Assembly: GCA_001599755.1 (NCBI GenBank) | Contig: BCHX01000023.1 | Location: forward strand, 1 to 26,222 | From: Gliomastix tumulicola | Lineage: Eukaryota; Ascomycota; Sordariomycetes; Hypocreales; Bionectriaceae | Direction of reading: 5' to 3' | DNA length: 26,222 nucleotides | In this document: one piece after another, positions 1 through 10,335 of the stretch | Layout of the letters: each line of letters opens with the position of its first letter | Numbering within the stretch: position 1 is the first letter of the stretch | Translations under genes and position numbers: made by a program | Notes under the pieces: generated by a model | Database searches by the model: none | The model's input: only the letters and a program-made list of their open reading frames with translations | What the model was told of the DNA's origin: nothing

Positions 1-784
1 ACATCGATGATACAGCAGACAGATGGTCCGGAGCGCTCTGCCCTCCACGGCCTGGGATGCTACTCCTGGCCCACTGTACCTTGCTTGTCATTCTCCCTTG
101 ATGTGTGGGTCGTGCACAATTTTAGGCCGCGACCCCTTAGGGGGTTGGGGGACAGGGGGACAGGGCGCGTCTGTTTTACCGCCGCGTCCCGCGTTGGACA
201 TGCCTTCTGACGTCCGGTCGTGCCACGGCACAGCCTGCCCTGTGGTGTTTATGCATCCGAGCCGACACGAATGAGATAGCATCGCTATGGAAGCACGACC
301 CATCCACTCATCCCACTTCAGGCACGTTTCCCGGAGGAATGCAAGAGATTCTGCCAAGAGGACTCAAGGTTGCTGGGCGCCACCTGGCATTGGGTCTTCT
401 GGATTCATGGGCACCAAATTTAGCCAGAATCGTATTATCGGCTACTGGTGATGGACAAATAACAACAGATGTGCCTCTGCGTGCATGGAGAGGAGCCGCT
501 CGTTCAGGCATAGCATCACGCGGTATGGAGGACCCAACGTACAGCGAGTAGCTCATGCCCCCTGTCCCTCGTTCTCTCACCTGGACGCCATTCTGTCTCC
601 CCCTTGAATGGCAGACTCCGTGGCCTGAAATCCGATCTCCCGCTCCAAAGAGCCCACACGCATCGCCCGCCGTGAGAAGGCGGGCTGCATTTTTGTCAGC
701 ATCTCTTCGCTAGCCGTCGTGCCTTGAAGGAGTTCCACGGCTCAGTGTGACGCCAGAAGAGTAAACCCTTTCCGTGCTTGGCGC
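1..784. other. No supported gene; one short repeat trace
   Basis: I see no convincing gene here. Around 340-395 is a stretch ending in the 19-mer gctgggcgccacctggcat, which recurs at about 1579 inside the duplicated segment described below. It may be a small further fragment of that repeat. A GC-rich hairpin lies at 665-685 (separate entry). Confidence 0.4.
665..685. repeat. GC hairpin, 7-bp arms
   Basis: Perfect inverted repeat: GCCCGCC, a 7-base spacer, then GGCGGGC. Related GC arms recur at 1707-1739 and 18761-18790, both inside the duplicated segments. Function unknown. Confidence 0.45.
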
Positions 785-1112
785 ATCCGCTTGCTATCAG
801 ATGACCTGCCATGGCACACATGACCTCATGCTAGCGATTGGTTATGGTGCCACCGGAATACTGTTCCGGCCCTGCAGGATCCGGGGCGTAAGATCCTACA
901 CCATATCTTGTGAACCTGTCGAGGCGACCGTTGAACAAAGTTCCGATCGCGAGTCATAGCCAGTCGGATCGCTTGCTGAACGACAGAACGATGACCCTTG
1001 TATCGTGATGCATGCAGAGTGACTCGTACCAACGCCCTCGGAAATTGAATCCCTAGCGAGCTGTGATTGGAAGGGCGTGGTAGGATGCTGTGCAGTAGTC
1101 AAGCGTCGGCCT
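785..1112 (+). repeat. R1 dispersed repeat, copy D (internally deleted)
   Basis: This is a degenerate copy of the R1 repeat, in the same orientation as the copies at 2562, 15935 and 18791. The stretch at about 805-890 (cctgccatgg... to the ccaccggaat block) aligns with 18887-18975. The block around 957-985 (ccagtcggatcgcttgc) aligns with the CCAAT-containing block of the other copies, but here CCAAT reads CCAGT. Near 1021 the copy jumps to sequence matching about 19393 (ccctcggaaattg), so roughly 270 bases present in the 18.8-kb copy are missing. There is no open reading frame, terminal repeat or target-site duplication that I can define. Ends are approximate. Confidence 0.65.
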
Positions 1113-1289
1113 ACGTGCGAAATTGCCGTTTGTGTCACAGCTTATAAACCATGATTCCTTGCGGGGTGCAGCTTGTCTGACGAGGAAATACGGGGTGAGA
1201 GACATGGGCGTAGCCTTCGATGACGAGTCGGGGAGGGTTTTGCCTTCGAGATCGGTGCGCTCGCCTGCTTGCATCCACTATGGCGAGAA

Positions 1290-1605
1290 GAAGGCAAGGA
1301 CAGCAGAGAGAGGAGTGCGCGTCCGCTCGCCAGGCTGCGCCACTTGGCCCTAGGACCGTGTGATGAGCCTGGAGGCCTTTCTGGCCGCCGCATTTGGTAT
1401 TCCCCAAAACGTCGGGTCTAGAGTTTCAGATGTGATACACAGAGACGCCCTCCTAATTACGCTGTCAGTCCTTCATCGATTGTAAAGAAATGGAAATACA
1501 AACTGAGCCTGTACATCCCCGCACAGCGCCCATCCCGTATTTTACGAGTGGCATGCAGGACTGAAAGGAATCCAGGCGGCTGGGCGCCACCTGGCATGAC
1601 AGCCC
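1290..1605 (+). repeat. Left arm of duplicated segment (copy A)
   Basis: This stretch aligns by eye with 18465-18760. Shared anchors are the run around 1349-1386 (ccgtgtgatgagcctggagg) against 18528 (actgtgcgacgagcccggag), the block at 1480-1492 (gtaaagaaatgga) against 18667, and the ggcgccacctggca block near 1583 against about 18725. Many differences are C/T or G/A. In the other copy the right arm follows within about 50 bases. Here almost 1 kb, holding the 258-aa gene, lies in between. Confidence 0.65.
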
Positions 1606-1706
1606 GACTATACTTCGCTTACTCCAATGAACCATGCTAGAACGCCACAGTCTCACTGTTTCATTTCCCGTGCCCTATATTTGGGTGAGAGTCCCTACTA
1701 TATAAA

Positions 1707-1739
1707 CCAGGGCGGGCGATTTCCGACCCGCCATCCTGG
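1707..1739. repeat. GC hairpin in copy A
   Basis: GGCGGG, a 10-base spacer (cgatttccga), then CCCGCC, extended outward by ccagg/cctgg after a 2-base bulge. It lies just beyond the left arm of copy A. The hairpin at 18761-18790 occupies the equivalent junction in copy B, also with a 10-base spacer, but with the arms in the opposite order. Confidence 0.45.
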
Positions 1740-1752
1740 GCACAGCACGCCT

Positions 1753-2529
1753 CTATGCTTGACCAAGAAGCCGGTGCTCCGATTGGCAGTACATGCAACG
1801 GCTGCGAACATCGTGCAGCCAGTAGTTGCCCAGACACTCCATCACTTTTGTTCCGTCGGGGCCTGAATCGGAGAAGCTCTCCGGACAGACGTCGTCCCGG
1901 AAATACTCCCATATCTCGTAATCGATAGGCGTGAAGAGATAGCCAGAGCCTCGTTCGACTTCATCCACGATGCCTCGCCAAGCCAAGCGAAGCTGTTTCT
2001 CCATAAGAGGATCTAGGGCCTGGGTCTCATGCCGCAAGTAGAGTGCCCAGGTGGTTCTGAGATTCTGTGACGTACGTATGGTGTATTCGAAGGCCGCGTC
2101 GTGGGGAGTCCCTGCACGGCGCTGCAACATGTATCTGCTCAGTGGGCCGTAGTAAGGGAAGGGTCTGTGTCCATCGAAAACGTGATAGCTCTGAACCAGT
2201 TTTTTAGAAGTTAAGAAGAGGGCAGGGCCAGAATAGGTCTCGGAATCTGAAAATCCCTTCAGACTGTCGAACAACGCTAGGATTTGTATATCGTGCTGGT
2301 GTTCTTCGACCGCGCGATTGCTCTCTCCCGGAGGACAGAGTCGTGCAGAGAATGAGCGTATGGAGAACAACGCCTCACCGAGAGCCGTCCATGAAGCATA
2401 TCGCGAAGAGTGGAAAAGGCCGTGGAGCACGCGGCTTTCACGCTGACCGATCGAGGGCATGGTTCGTACTTCGAAAAAGGTGGTAGAAAAAATTTCATCA
2501 AAGTAAGAAAAACGTGTCTTCATGTTCAA
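1753..2529 (-). CDS. Orphan 258-aa protein
   Basis: This is a single uninterrupted reading frame of 258 codons ending TAG at 1753. I recognise no domain. The protein is rich in Trp, Tyr and charged residues, has no signal peptide or membrane segment that I can see, and ends with a Cys-x2-Cys pair (residues 245 and 248). ATG codons at residues 1, 3 and 24 could all start it; the third, just before the PSIGQRE stretch, is a plausible alternative. It is the longest intron-less frame in the left 5 kb and has a protein-like composition, so I favour a real gene, but it could be a chance frame. It begins about 30 bases from the right arm of the duplicated segment and ends about 150 bases from the left arm. 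The related segment at 18.5-19.6 kb lacks this gene, so it was either inserted here or lost there. Confidence 0.5.
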   Translation of the reverse strand: MNMKTRFSYFDEIFSTTFFEVRTMPSIGQRESRVLHGLFHSSRYASWTALGEALFSIRSFSARLCPPGESNRAVEEHQHDIQILALFDSLKGFSDSETYSGPALFLTSKKLVQSYHVFDGHRPFPYYGPLSRYMLQRRAGTPHDAAFEYTIRTSQNLRTTWALYLRHETQALDPLMEKQLRLAWRGIVDEVERGSGYLFTPIDYEIWEYFRDDVCPESFSDSGPDGTKVMECLGNYWLHDVRSRCMYCQSEHRLLGQA

Positions 2530-2561
2530 GTGAAGAGAAATCGCCCAGTTCAGGAATGGGA

Positions 2562-3190
2562 CAGCTTCTCAACCTGACCATTTGAGGCCATTACCTTCAG
2601 CCATGGTACACACAACGTCCCGGCGAGCGACCACTTGCGCCACCACCGGGATGGCCTTCCGGCCCCCGCAAAATCGGGGGGTTCAGGGCCCTGATCTCAT
2701 CTGCATCATGCGGCGATCACTGAGAACAAAAGTTCTGACCCCACGGCCTGACCAATCAGATCGCTCGATAAACGACAGGATAATCTGGCCCTGACATATG
2801 TATGTACTTATGCACAGCAGGGACCCACACAGTATTGCTCAGACACCCCTCGGTAGCCGGCCTTTCTACGCGGCTGCATCTCAGTGTGCTGGGCTGGAGC
2901 ATCGACTAGCGAATGCTGAAAGACGTGGCTCGGATGTGACTCGGAGACGCCGGAGCGCGAAGACGTGATGATGGCGATAGTAGGGTCTTGGCGACCAGGA
3001 TCCCTTGTAGCGTAAAGAGCAGCGAGATCATGCGTCCCCCCAACCATAGCCAAGGAGGACGGCTGGTACTAATGCGACTCATGTAGTGTGCATGGTAAAA
3101 ATGTCATAAGATGATGTGTGGGACCGAGTTCTCGAGCTCGCATTCGAGGTCTAATAGCATGGGTGCCACATACTGACGTGTTGCGGTCTT
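2562..3190 (+). repeat. R1 dispersed repeat, copy A (right arm)
   Basis: This aligns along its length with 18791-19560. The first anchor is cagcttctcaacctgacc (2562) against cagcctcacaacctgacc (18793). Others are the CCAAT block (2752-2756 against 19049-19053), gacacccctcggtagcc (about 2839 against 19139), tcggagacgccgg (2941 against 19239) and gtagcgta followed by agatcatgcgt (about 3008 against 19305). I judge identity to be about three quarters by eye, with many transitions. No coding potential. At its right end it passes directly into a decayed methyltransferase exon, as the other copy passes into the intact gene. Confidence 0.75.
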
Positions 3191-3490
3191 TCACCCGCTG
3201 CTGACCTGTTCGCGAGAAACCGCATGAATCAGTCTGGCAGAAAGTTCGAGACTGGGCGGCAATCTGTCGAGAGCAAGATGGAACTCCCTCAAGCCAATAC
3301 GAATACCATGGAGTAGGATGGATGGGAGGGGCTCGATCGGTAAGATATGACTGGTGGGATTGGGTATAGGGTGGTTGAGTCTCGGTCGTAGGAGGGCATT
3401 TTCCCCAACGGCGAGGCGGAGAATACAGCTGGTGCTAGGCCTGAGGCACCCAACTAGCGCCGTTGTCCCGGGCTCGAGGGATGCAGATCT
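3191..3490 (+). pseudogene. Decayed 5' end of a LaeA-like methyltransferase
   Basis: This is a degenerate copy of the leader and first exon of the intact methyltransferase at 19593. The leader block ttcgcgagaaaccgca (about 3211) matches 19569. The cagaaagttcgagact block matches 19616, and the stretch around 3280-3310 matches the codons for the MQALLTKMKII region. The stretch around 3425-3460 (gaatacagctggtgctagg... gaggcaccc) matches the codons for the SAM-binding loop at about 19784-19812. The equivalent of the start codon is lost in a deletion and the frame is broken throughout. I cannot align anything beyond about 3490, so exons 2-5 appear to be missing. It cannot encode a working enzyme. 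Confidence 0.6.
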
Positions 3491-5573
3491 GGCAACCTGC
3501 ATACACACCGATACACACATCATTTCTGACATCTCAGAAGCTCGGTGTCTTGATTGAGGCTCTGTTCGCTTCTGAACCGGATCAAACACAGCCTCGAAGA
3601 GAGACTGGCTACAGCCATTACAGCCGCTGATGACTTTGAGCCCAGGCAACCACCATACCTACCAAGAGGAAGGAGCTAAGGAACTAAAGCCGCACCTGCC
3701 GCCGCCGCAATCGAATACAAGAACACCTCTCCTTCCCCCTCCCCTCCTCTTCCCTTTTTTCTCCTTCCTGTCGGCCCCTGACCGAGTCAGTACTCCTTAC
3801 CCACAAGACTTGCCTCGATGGCCACACGCAGATGCAATCGAGGAAGCTATTGGCCCAGGCCCTACCAATGCCAATCAGCAGCTCGGATACATGCGGGTGT
3901 ACGTGTACAGGTTCGAGAAGCTCGGGTTTGACCAGAAGTGCAAGACCCGACAGAGCGGACTCACAACAATTCACTACAGTAGTTCCGTGGAATGGATGGT
4001 CAACAGAGATCGCGAGGCACGCCTCATCTGGCTATTCAGATCCAATTGCATGGACAAGGTGGTAGGCCAGTTCCTCTTCCTCTTGACTCCAACAGTTCAC
4101 CCGCCAAGGCCGTTGCTTCAAGCCGAATTGATGCCCCACGACGGCCGCGCCGACTTCCCTGCGATCAAACTCCAATAACCGACACCCTGACCTACACGAC
4201 ACAGGTTGACGTGGTTTTTGCCACCCCACACCTGACCCGAATCAACATGAGCCCGCCGAGGACTTGCCCAAGCGTTTCGAGAGATCGAATATCTATATAT
4301 CACAAAGAGCCTAGCCGTCGAGGTTAGGAGGGAACACGTACGAGGACTGCGACGATGCGTACCGAGGCTCTTCGACGGTGCGATGGCTTGGAGAGCTGGA
4401 GAACAGTTGACTTCCTAACCCCCAGCGCAACACGAAGAGGGGCGAGAGAGATGAGATCTAGCTGACCAAGCGCGGCATCTCTGAGCCCGTGCTATTGAGG
4501 CACTAGGCTGGACACACAGAAGCCGTCGGGCTGGACTGCAGGAATTGGCTCATTAGACTTGGTGGCTGCCTTTTGCCATACCACTTGCGCCAGGTGGACA
4601 AATATGGGTCGGAAGAACCGTTTCACCGAATACCGCTTCTTCACAAATAGTTTCGCGTCCGCCGGCCAAGCTTCTTCCCAGCAGCTTAGTCTGTGACAGA
4701 CGCGCGCAAAACAGTGCGTAACGACCGACACCTCTTACCGCGCACACCCCCGAGGCACCAGGCTTCAAGTCTAGCTGGTCGTCGCTTGCTATCAGAAAGC
4801 ACAATCCCGCCCTACTGGGTGCCCCCACACTCGAGCCCTGTCAGCCCGCCGCGCCAGCACCCATTCCACGAGACAAAAGTGAGGAAAGTGGGTGCATGGC
4901 CTAGGTCGTGAAAAGGCCTCAGGAGAGTGGCCCTTCTCATTGCATACCTAGCTTCGTCAGCAAAACCCCTTTACCTATAGATTGCGCACAAAGTCAGCAA
5001 CCGGCTGTGGCCATTCGGATGCTTGAAGAGTCGAAGTAGGAAACCTCTCTAGGTCTAGTTCCCCATACGCCAGTCTGACAACGAGAAGTCGTGCCCCAGG
5101 GTCAGGGCAAACCAGACGAAAGAACAAGCAGAATTAGGGGTTCGTCTACGTATGGACTAGGCACCGGGGACCACCGGCTGGGAGGTAAGACGGCGTGTTC
5201 AGCAAAAGTCTATGAGATGGCCATCTCGACACCGCCGTCTACGTCCATGACCACGACAATGACTCGTCACTGTTGGATCTGAGCCCCCACCCACCCACAG
5301 CCTATCCCGCGAGGGGCCAAGAGCTATTGGCATCTACAAGAGCCCTGGCTCTCGTTCTCAAATCGAGATCTGGTGTCTATGATCCCGATGTGCATGACAA
5401 GTAGTGTTAAAAGGAGGTTCACAATTACGCCAACTCCCCCTCCACTCGGTTGACCAGAATATAGCATTTATGCAGGAAGGCTTGTAGCCTGCTTCCCGAT
5501 TTAATGTTGTCCATCCCTCATTTTCCTTTCTCTGTTGTTTACCTTTCTGCCTTTTGCATCCCTACCCACTATG
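3491..5573. other. No supported gene; CT-rich tract at 3715-3775
   Basis: The only clear structure is a strongly pyrimidine-rich plus-strand tract at about 3722-3770, like the CT-rich leaders upstream of many fungal genes. The frames downstream of it (for example 3630-4178 on the plus strand, 182 codons) have no recognisable domain or plausible intron pattern. The last ~300 bases before 5574 probably include the 3' untranslated region of the minus-strand gene that ends there. Confidence 0.4.
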
Positions 5574-8064
5574 TCATGTCAGGCAGAGTATTCCTTCCTC
5601 CTCCTGAACACGGGCGACGAGCTTTTCCCACCAAGGGGAGCGCTCGCCAATAGCCGGTGACACCGCCGTGCTGCCGAGGGGTATATAATCCCCGATCCAT
5701 GCCCAAATCCTCCTCAGTGCGGCGTATAGTGGTGGGACACTCTAAGAGTATTGGGGAGCAACGGTCAACTAGAGTCAGAAAGAGAATAATCTAAGCAGCC
5801 GAAGCTTACACTTCTAACAGGTGTTTGAACCACCGACTTAAACCATTGACGTGATATGTCCCGATGGCGATGCTGTGTTCCCAGTACGCCTAGCAGAAAC
5901 ACTGGGAAGAGCGGCGCTTGCGCTGTGAAACAAGCCCCCGAGGTCGGCATGACTCGAATGCACCTCGCCAAGTCTTCGAGATTGGAGAGAACATCCTCGT
6001 GGTGACGAGGAAGCCTGTAAAAGCGGTCAGTGTTGAACTATGTTAGTATTGTGATGAACAAAATATACCTTAGAGCACGGCACTGCAAGTAAAGGATTGC
6101 AGCAATCCTCCAGCACTCAGCTGTAACGTTGGTCATGTCTCGACGATTGTCAATCCTGTACTCCCAGGGAACTTGTCGAATCCACTCGACGTGGTGTGAC
6201 TTTTCGCTGGCCTCCTCGAAAGTGGATATCTCGCGGCTCCATTGCTTCATGCCCTGGAGCTTTTCGAGCTGGCACTGAATGGTCTCTAGAGTCGAAGGGT
6301 TTCGTGGCTCGTCCTGCATCATAGCTGCTAGGTGCGTGATGTTGTTCAAGGTGACAAGGAGCTTCTTCGAGAAGCCGCAGCCACCTTGGATCTCCAGCAT
6401 CCCTTCAGGCGTGTCGTCAAGAAGCCACTCGTATCTTTGGCTTTCCTTGACAGGCATGAAATCTTTCGGACTGGTGAGTTCCATCATGGGTTGCGAAATG
6501 ATGATGCTACGGCAAACCACAATCGACTGTGCAATGCGAAGAGAGGACACCTGCATGTTGGTGCGGCACCACCATCGTTGGCCCGTGTCCGATGCCTTGA
6601 GGCATTGTACAGCCTGTGAGAAACCTATCCACCATCGAGGATGGTGCCTTTTGATTCGACGTTCGAAAACGACGACCTGCAAAGTAGTCAGACAAAGGAA
6701 TAGTGGTTAGTAGCCAGATGAGGAACCTACATCCTGCATGGAGAGCATTGAGGCAATCGCTACAAGCTCATTACTCTCTCTTTCGGTCAGGACATTGACG
6801 AACTTAAAGCGATTGAGGAGTATCGATAATTGCCTTTCAGCAATTTGAAAGAGTCCGTTAACGCGACATGACAAGTCCGAAGTAGGGGCATAGTCGTATA
6901 TATAAGTGCCAGCAAGACATTGGATAGCGGCTCGAACACCATCAGACTGTTGCATACTACCGAACTCGTTGAGCCAGAGGTTTGACTTCGCAAGAATACT
7001 GCGACCGGGGCACCAGTTTTTGATATCTAGGAGACCAGTTTTATTAGCTGCGAAGTGCGTGCTAGGGAGTTCTTGCCTTGACCCTCCGACGCCTGCGAAG
7101 TGTGAAGGGGGACCGGAAGTAACCAGAGAACTTACAGAAGTCCCACAAACGCCGCTCGGTGAAGTCCATTTTAGCCGGGTAGCCAAACTGGTTAGGCACG
7201 AGTCGTAGAGATGGTCGATGGGGGACAACTGACGTGTCGTCGACACTGTCGGGGGGGGATGTGACCTCGATTGGATCATATCGAATACACCAGTTCCTTG
7301 GGGAAACAGCCCTGGTGATATCATTGGCATGAAGCAGCTTGGGCGATTGTGACGGCCTGCCTTGCTTCAATGGCCGCTTCACTTTGATGTAGCTATCAAT
7401 AAAGCCATTGTCCGGTAGGTGGAAGTTGTGAAGCTGAAACTTCCCGTAGCTGTCAAGGCAATCTCGGAACGGAGTGCGCAGCTCAGGGTTTTCCGGCAGC
7501 CCATCCGGCGATGCGACAGTGGACGAGACCCCTGGGGCAGATGTGGTGGCTGATAGGATGGCAGTTCGGCTGGCAGTTGGGTTGGCACTTGTGCTAGCTT
7601 CTGTTCCGTCAATTGGAGGGCCGGGTGGCTGACTTGTGGGATACTGAGAGTCTCCGCCGGACATTGAAGTAGGTGAGGCGCCTACGGCACCAGCGGTCTC
7701 TTACATTGAATGTCAGCAGAGGGTCCTAGCATGCTATTCGATGGCAGTCGCAGGCCGCGCGAGGACAAGCTTCGCGAGCTTCTCGAAACGGCCACGATCT
7801 CATTAAAGGTGCCAGATAGTACTTACCCGAAGAGCTGGCAGGGGCCACGTGAGGATCCCTGATCTGTACTCCATCACCGGTCAAGGACTGTGGCCGATGC
7901 TGCCCCGGACCGGGCCCAGAACGCGTGCCTGGATTGCTAGCACCTGACGCAGTGGAATTCAGGCTCGGGTATCCTAGAGCGGAAGACTCAGATCCTGCTG
8001 CCGCACAGGTTCTATTCCCTCTGAAGTCCCCAGAGAGTTTGTGGCGCTTGGCCGGAGGCCTCAT
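5574..8064 (-). CDS. Fungal_trans_2-type regulator without a Zn2Cys6 cluster
   Basis: I model six exons (minus strand): 8064-7827, 7699-7136, 7026-6731, 6676-6069, 6014-5810 and 5741-5574, with introns of 127, 109, 54, 54 and 68 nt. All junctions are GT-AG and keep frame, giving 692 aa. Residues 1-200 are low-complexity, rich in Ser, Pro and Gly, with a basic PPAKRHK motif near the start that could be a nuclear signal. The middle and end resemble the C-terminal effector domain of fungal Zn2Cys6 regulators (Fungal_trans_2): DFTERRLWDFYIKNWCP at about 255-273, LWLNEFGSMQQSDGVRAAI, VVVFERR, then LFPVFLLG and, across the last intron, RSSVPPLYAALRRIWAWI. It ends WWEKLV...GILCLT. No C-x2-C-x6-C cluster is present in any exon. 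The frame stays open upstream of the chosen ATG to 8124 and there resembles the edge of a zinc cluster without most of its cysteines. It is probably nuclear; its target is unknown. Confidence 0.85.
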
Positions 8065-8394
8065 GCGTACAACAAAGGCCAGGGCGTTGTTGGCACGCCC
8101 AACGCAGCCCAGACTGACTGTTGATCAAATCGGGTGGGGGATTATTCGATATGACGCTGAAGAGGCCGCAAAGGGAGTGCACGAGGAGGTATGCATGAGT
8201 TAACAAGAGTACGATGATGAAGGCGGATGGGTGTGCTATGAGCATATAATCGTCTCCTCGCTCTCTGCTGATGGGCAATGGGTGATGCTGGCCCCCTGGC
8301 TTGGGCTAACACGTGGAGCGGATTTTGAGAATAGAGAAATGAAAACCCTCGCACAGGAGGGACACCGAATGACTATGGGGAACTGATGCTGGGG

Positions 8395-8525
8395 AAGAGG
8401 CTGATGCGAAGCGAGATAAAGACGAGGGGAAAGGATTAAGAAATAGATACAGGAGAGGTTGGGGAAGATAGGAGCAGCACAAAGCAATGCCCCACACCCA
8501 TCCCGAACGGTTTCGGATTGGTCAT
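8395..8525 (-). promoter_or_regulatory. CT-rich leader and CCAAT box of the 692-aa regulator
   Basis: Read on the minus strand, a CCAAT box (plus-strand ATTGG at 8517-8521, in the context TGACCAATCCGA) is followed by a pyrimidine-rich tract of about 80 bases (8475-8395). This is the usual arrangement just upstream of transcription starts in ascomycetes. It lies 330-450 bases before the ATG at 8064. A 5' intron is possible: a GTACTC donor near 8211 and an AACAG acceptor near 8117. Confidence 0.45.
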
Positions 8526-8559
8526 GGACCAGCCACTCACTCGTCTCTCCGCAATGCAT

Positions 8560-10335
8560 GTGGTACTACTCGGATGAGACACAGCTAGCCAAGGTCGTGG
8601 TATAAGGCCCGCCAGTTACTCTAGATGGTCTAGCTGCCAAGACAATCTCTGTTCATCGCCGACGCCTGCATCCCACTAGTCGGACATGACAAGAATGTGA
8701 CCCCACGAGTACTGTGGCCCTTTTATCAGCAGCCTAGCGCCACCATCCTATTAGTGTTCTCCGAGTAGAAATTGGGCGCACTGTGACACTACGGCGCGCC
8801 ATGCCAGCCCTCTGATTGCGAGCAGTCCAGTGGGGTTTCGACCGTGAAGGGGCCGAGAACACAGCATCGACCTCGGCTAGCTGGAAAAGTCATTGTACGG
8901 CGTGGCCATAGTCTCCGGCCTCGGGTTCCCCTGGACCAATTTGGACCAATTTCTGACGTGCTCAACCGGCCTCCGCTTCCACCTCCCTTCCCTCAGCAGC
9001 CGGTGGCCAGCTGATCGTGCTCGGCGAAAGCGAGCGAGCGAATTTCCTTGTTCCGCGTCCGACGCCTCGCAAAGGTCAAGCTGTCCGCTCATGTCTATTT
9101 CACGGAAAAAGTCCGTGCTGTCAATCCACAGCTGTCCTTGACATGGAGATGAGGGCGAGCACGGAACGCGTCTCCTGTCCGTACCACCTGAGGCTCTGCT
9201 GAATAGGCAGAATGCATTGGTCCAATGCTGCCACCTCGACCAGCGAAGAACTGACCGCGCATGAAGGAGGGCTGATCCCTGCCCTCTGATGCAGAGCAGA
9301 CGAGGTTAGCAGAAGGCAGAAGCCCCGAGAGGAATGTCCGTCCCGATGAGTCTCAATATACATGAGAGCTCACGTGCAAGTCGTGGCCCTCCCCTGCGTG
9401 GTAACGGGCGAACATAACAACGTACACCAAATTACCCTAGGAACCTGAGTAGAAACCCCCCTCTCGGTCAAGTCCTTACCCTACACATAGTTGCTGTCGT
9501 ATCATCAGAGTCCTCGGAGTCGTAGTGGTGCGACTCCTCCATAGCGTAGGCGGCCGTCAGTCCGGGAGATGACCCGTCCTTACGACCCAAGACCGACCAT
9601 CCCCCCGAATGGCAACTACGCACCGTTCACCATGTAAAGCCGACGTATACGCTCGAGCCGGCGAAGTCTCGAAGGGGATAGCCGTTGAATATATACTAAG
9701 CTAGATAGTAAGCTTGTGGAAGAATAGGCGGAAAGGGAGGCGTCTGAAGACCAGGAATATCCGAGAATATCCGAGAATACGAGAAGACAAGAAGGGTCGA
9801 GTCGGGCTTCCCACACGTCAACCCTTGCGTACAGAGTGACAGGGCCAACCCGAAGAGATAGTCGAGCGTCCCAGTGCCACCATATGGCCTGATACGCTGG
9901 CCGCCGTCGTACCGTCGGAAAACTCCGCAGACGGTGCAGCTCATTATCATCGCCACTTGCTCCCATTGCCGCTGTAGTTACCCGCATGTTACAAGTGTGG
10001 TGATCTACGGAACGTCGAGTCATAGTCGCCATTCGGGATACGCCGACGACGACTTGGATCAGGTGCTGGCTGAGGGGAAGTCCATGGTTGTGCCTCATCT
10101 AGGGAGGTCTACTATCGCAGGAAGTCTAGCGAGAGGCACTGAGGGGAGGCCAGGAGATGGAATATCTGGCAGTAGGGCTAGAATGTAGCGAGACGTAGGC
10201 CAAGGGTACAGGAGAGGCAAACGATTAAGCTATCCTTCAAGCTATCCTTCTAGTTGTACAATGTTAAACCTTCATCGGTCGTTGCGAAAACATAGATCAA
10301 TCCAAACATGTGCAACACTCGACCTTCCCCGTCCC
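8560..10335. other. No supported gene
   Basis: No frame here shows a domain or a convincing exon pattern. The minus-strand frame 9616-10098 (160 codons) has no recognisable content. Small tandem duplications are visible: ggaccaattt twice near 8934-8952, gaatatcc twice near 9756-9774, and aagctatcctt twice near 10227-10248. Confidence 0.4.

Noticed and set aside
3630..4178. 182-codon plus-strand frame after the CT-rich tract
   Set aside because: The first third is only a translation of the CT tract, and the rest has no family resemblance or homologous copy.
5680..5690. TATATAA-like box on the plus strand
   Set aside because: It lies inside the last exon of the minus-strand regulator (codons for GDYIPL), and no gene follows on the plus strand.
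9616..10098. 160-codon minus-strand frame
   Set aside because: Contains short tandem duplications and random-looking composition; no domain, start context or splice support.
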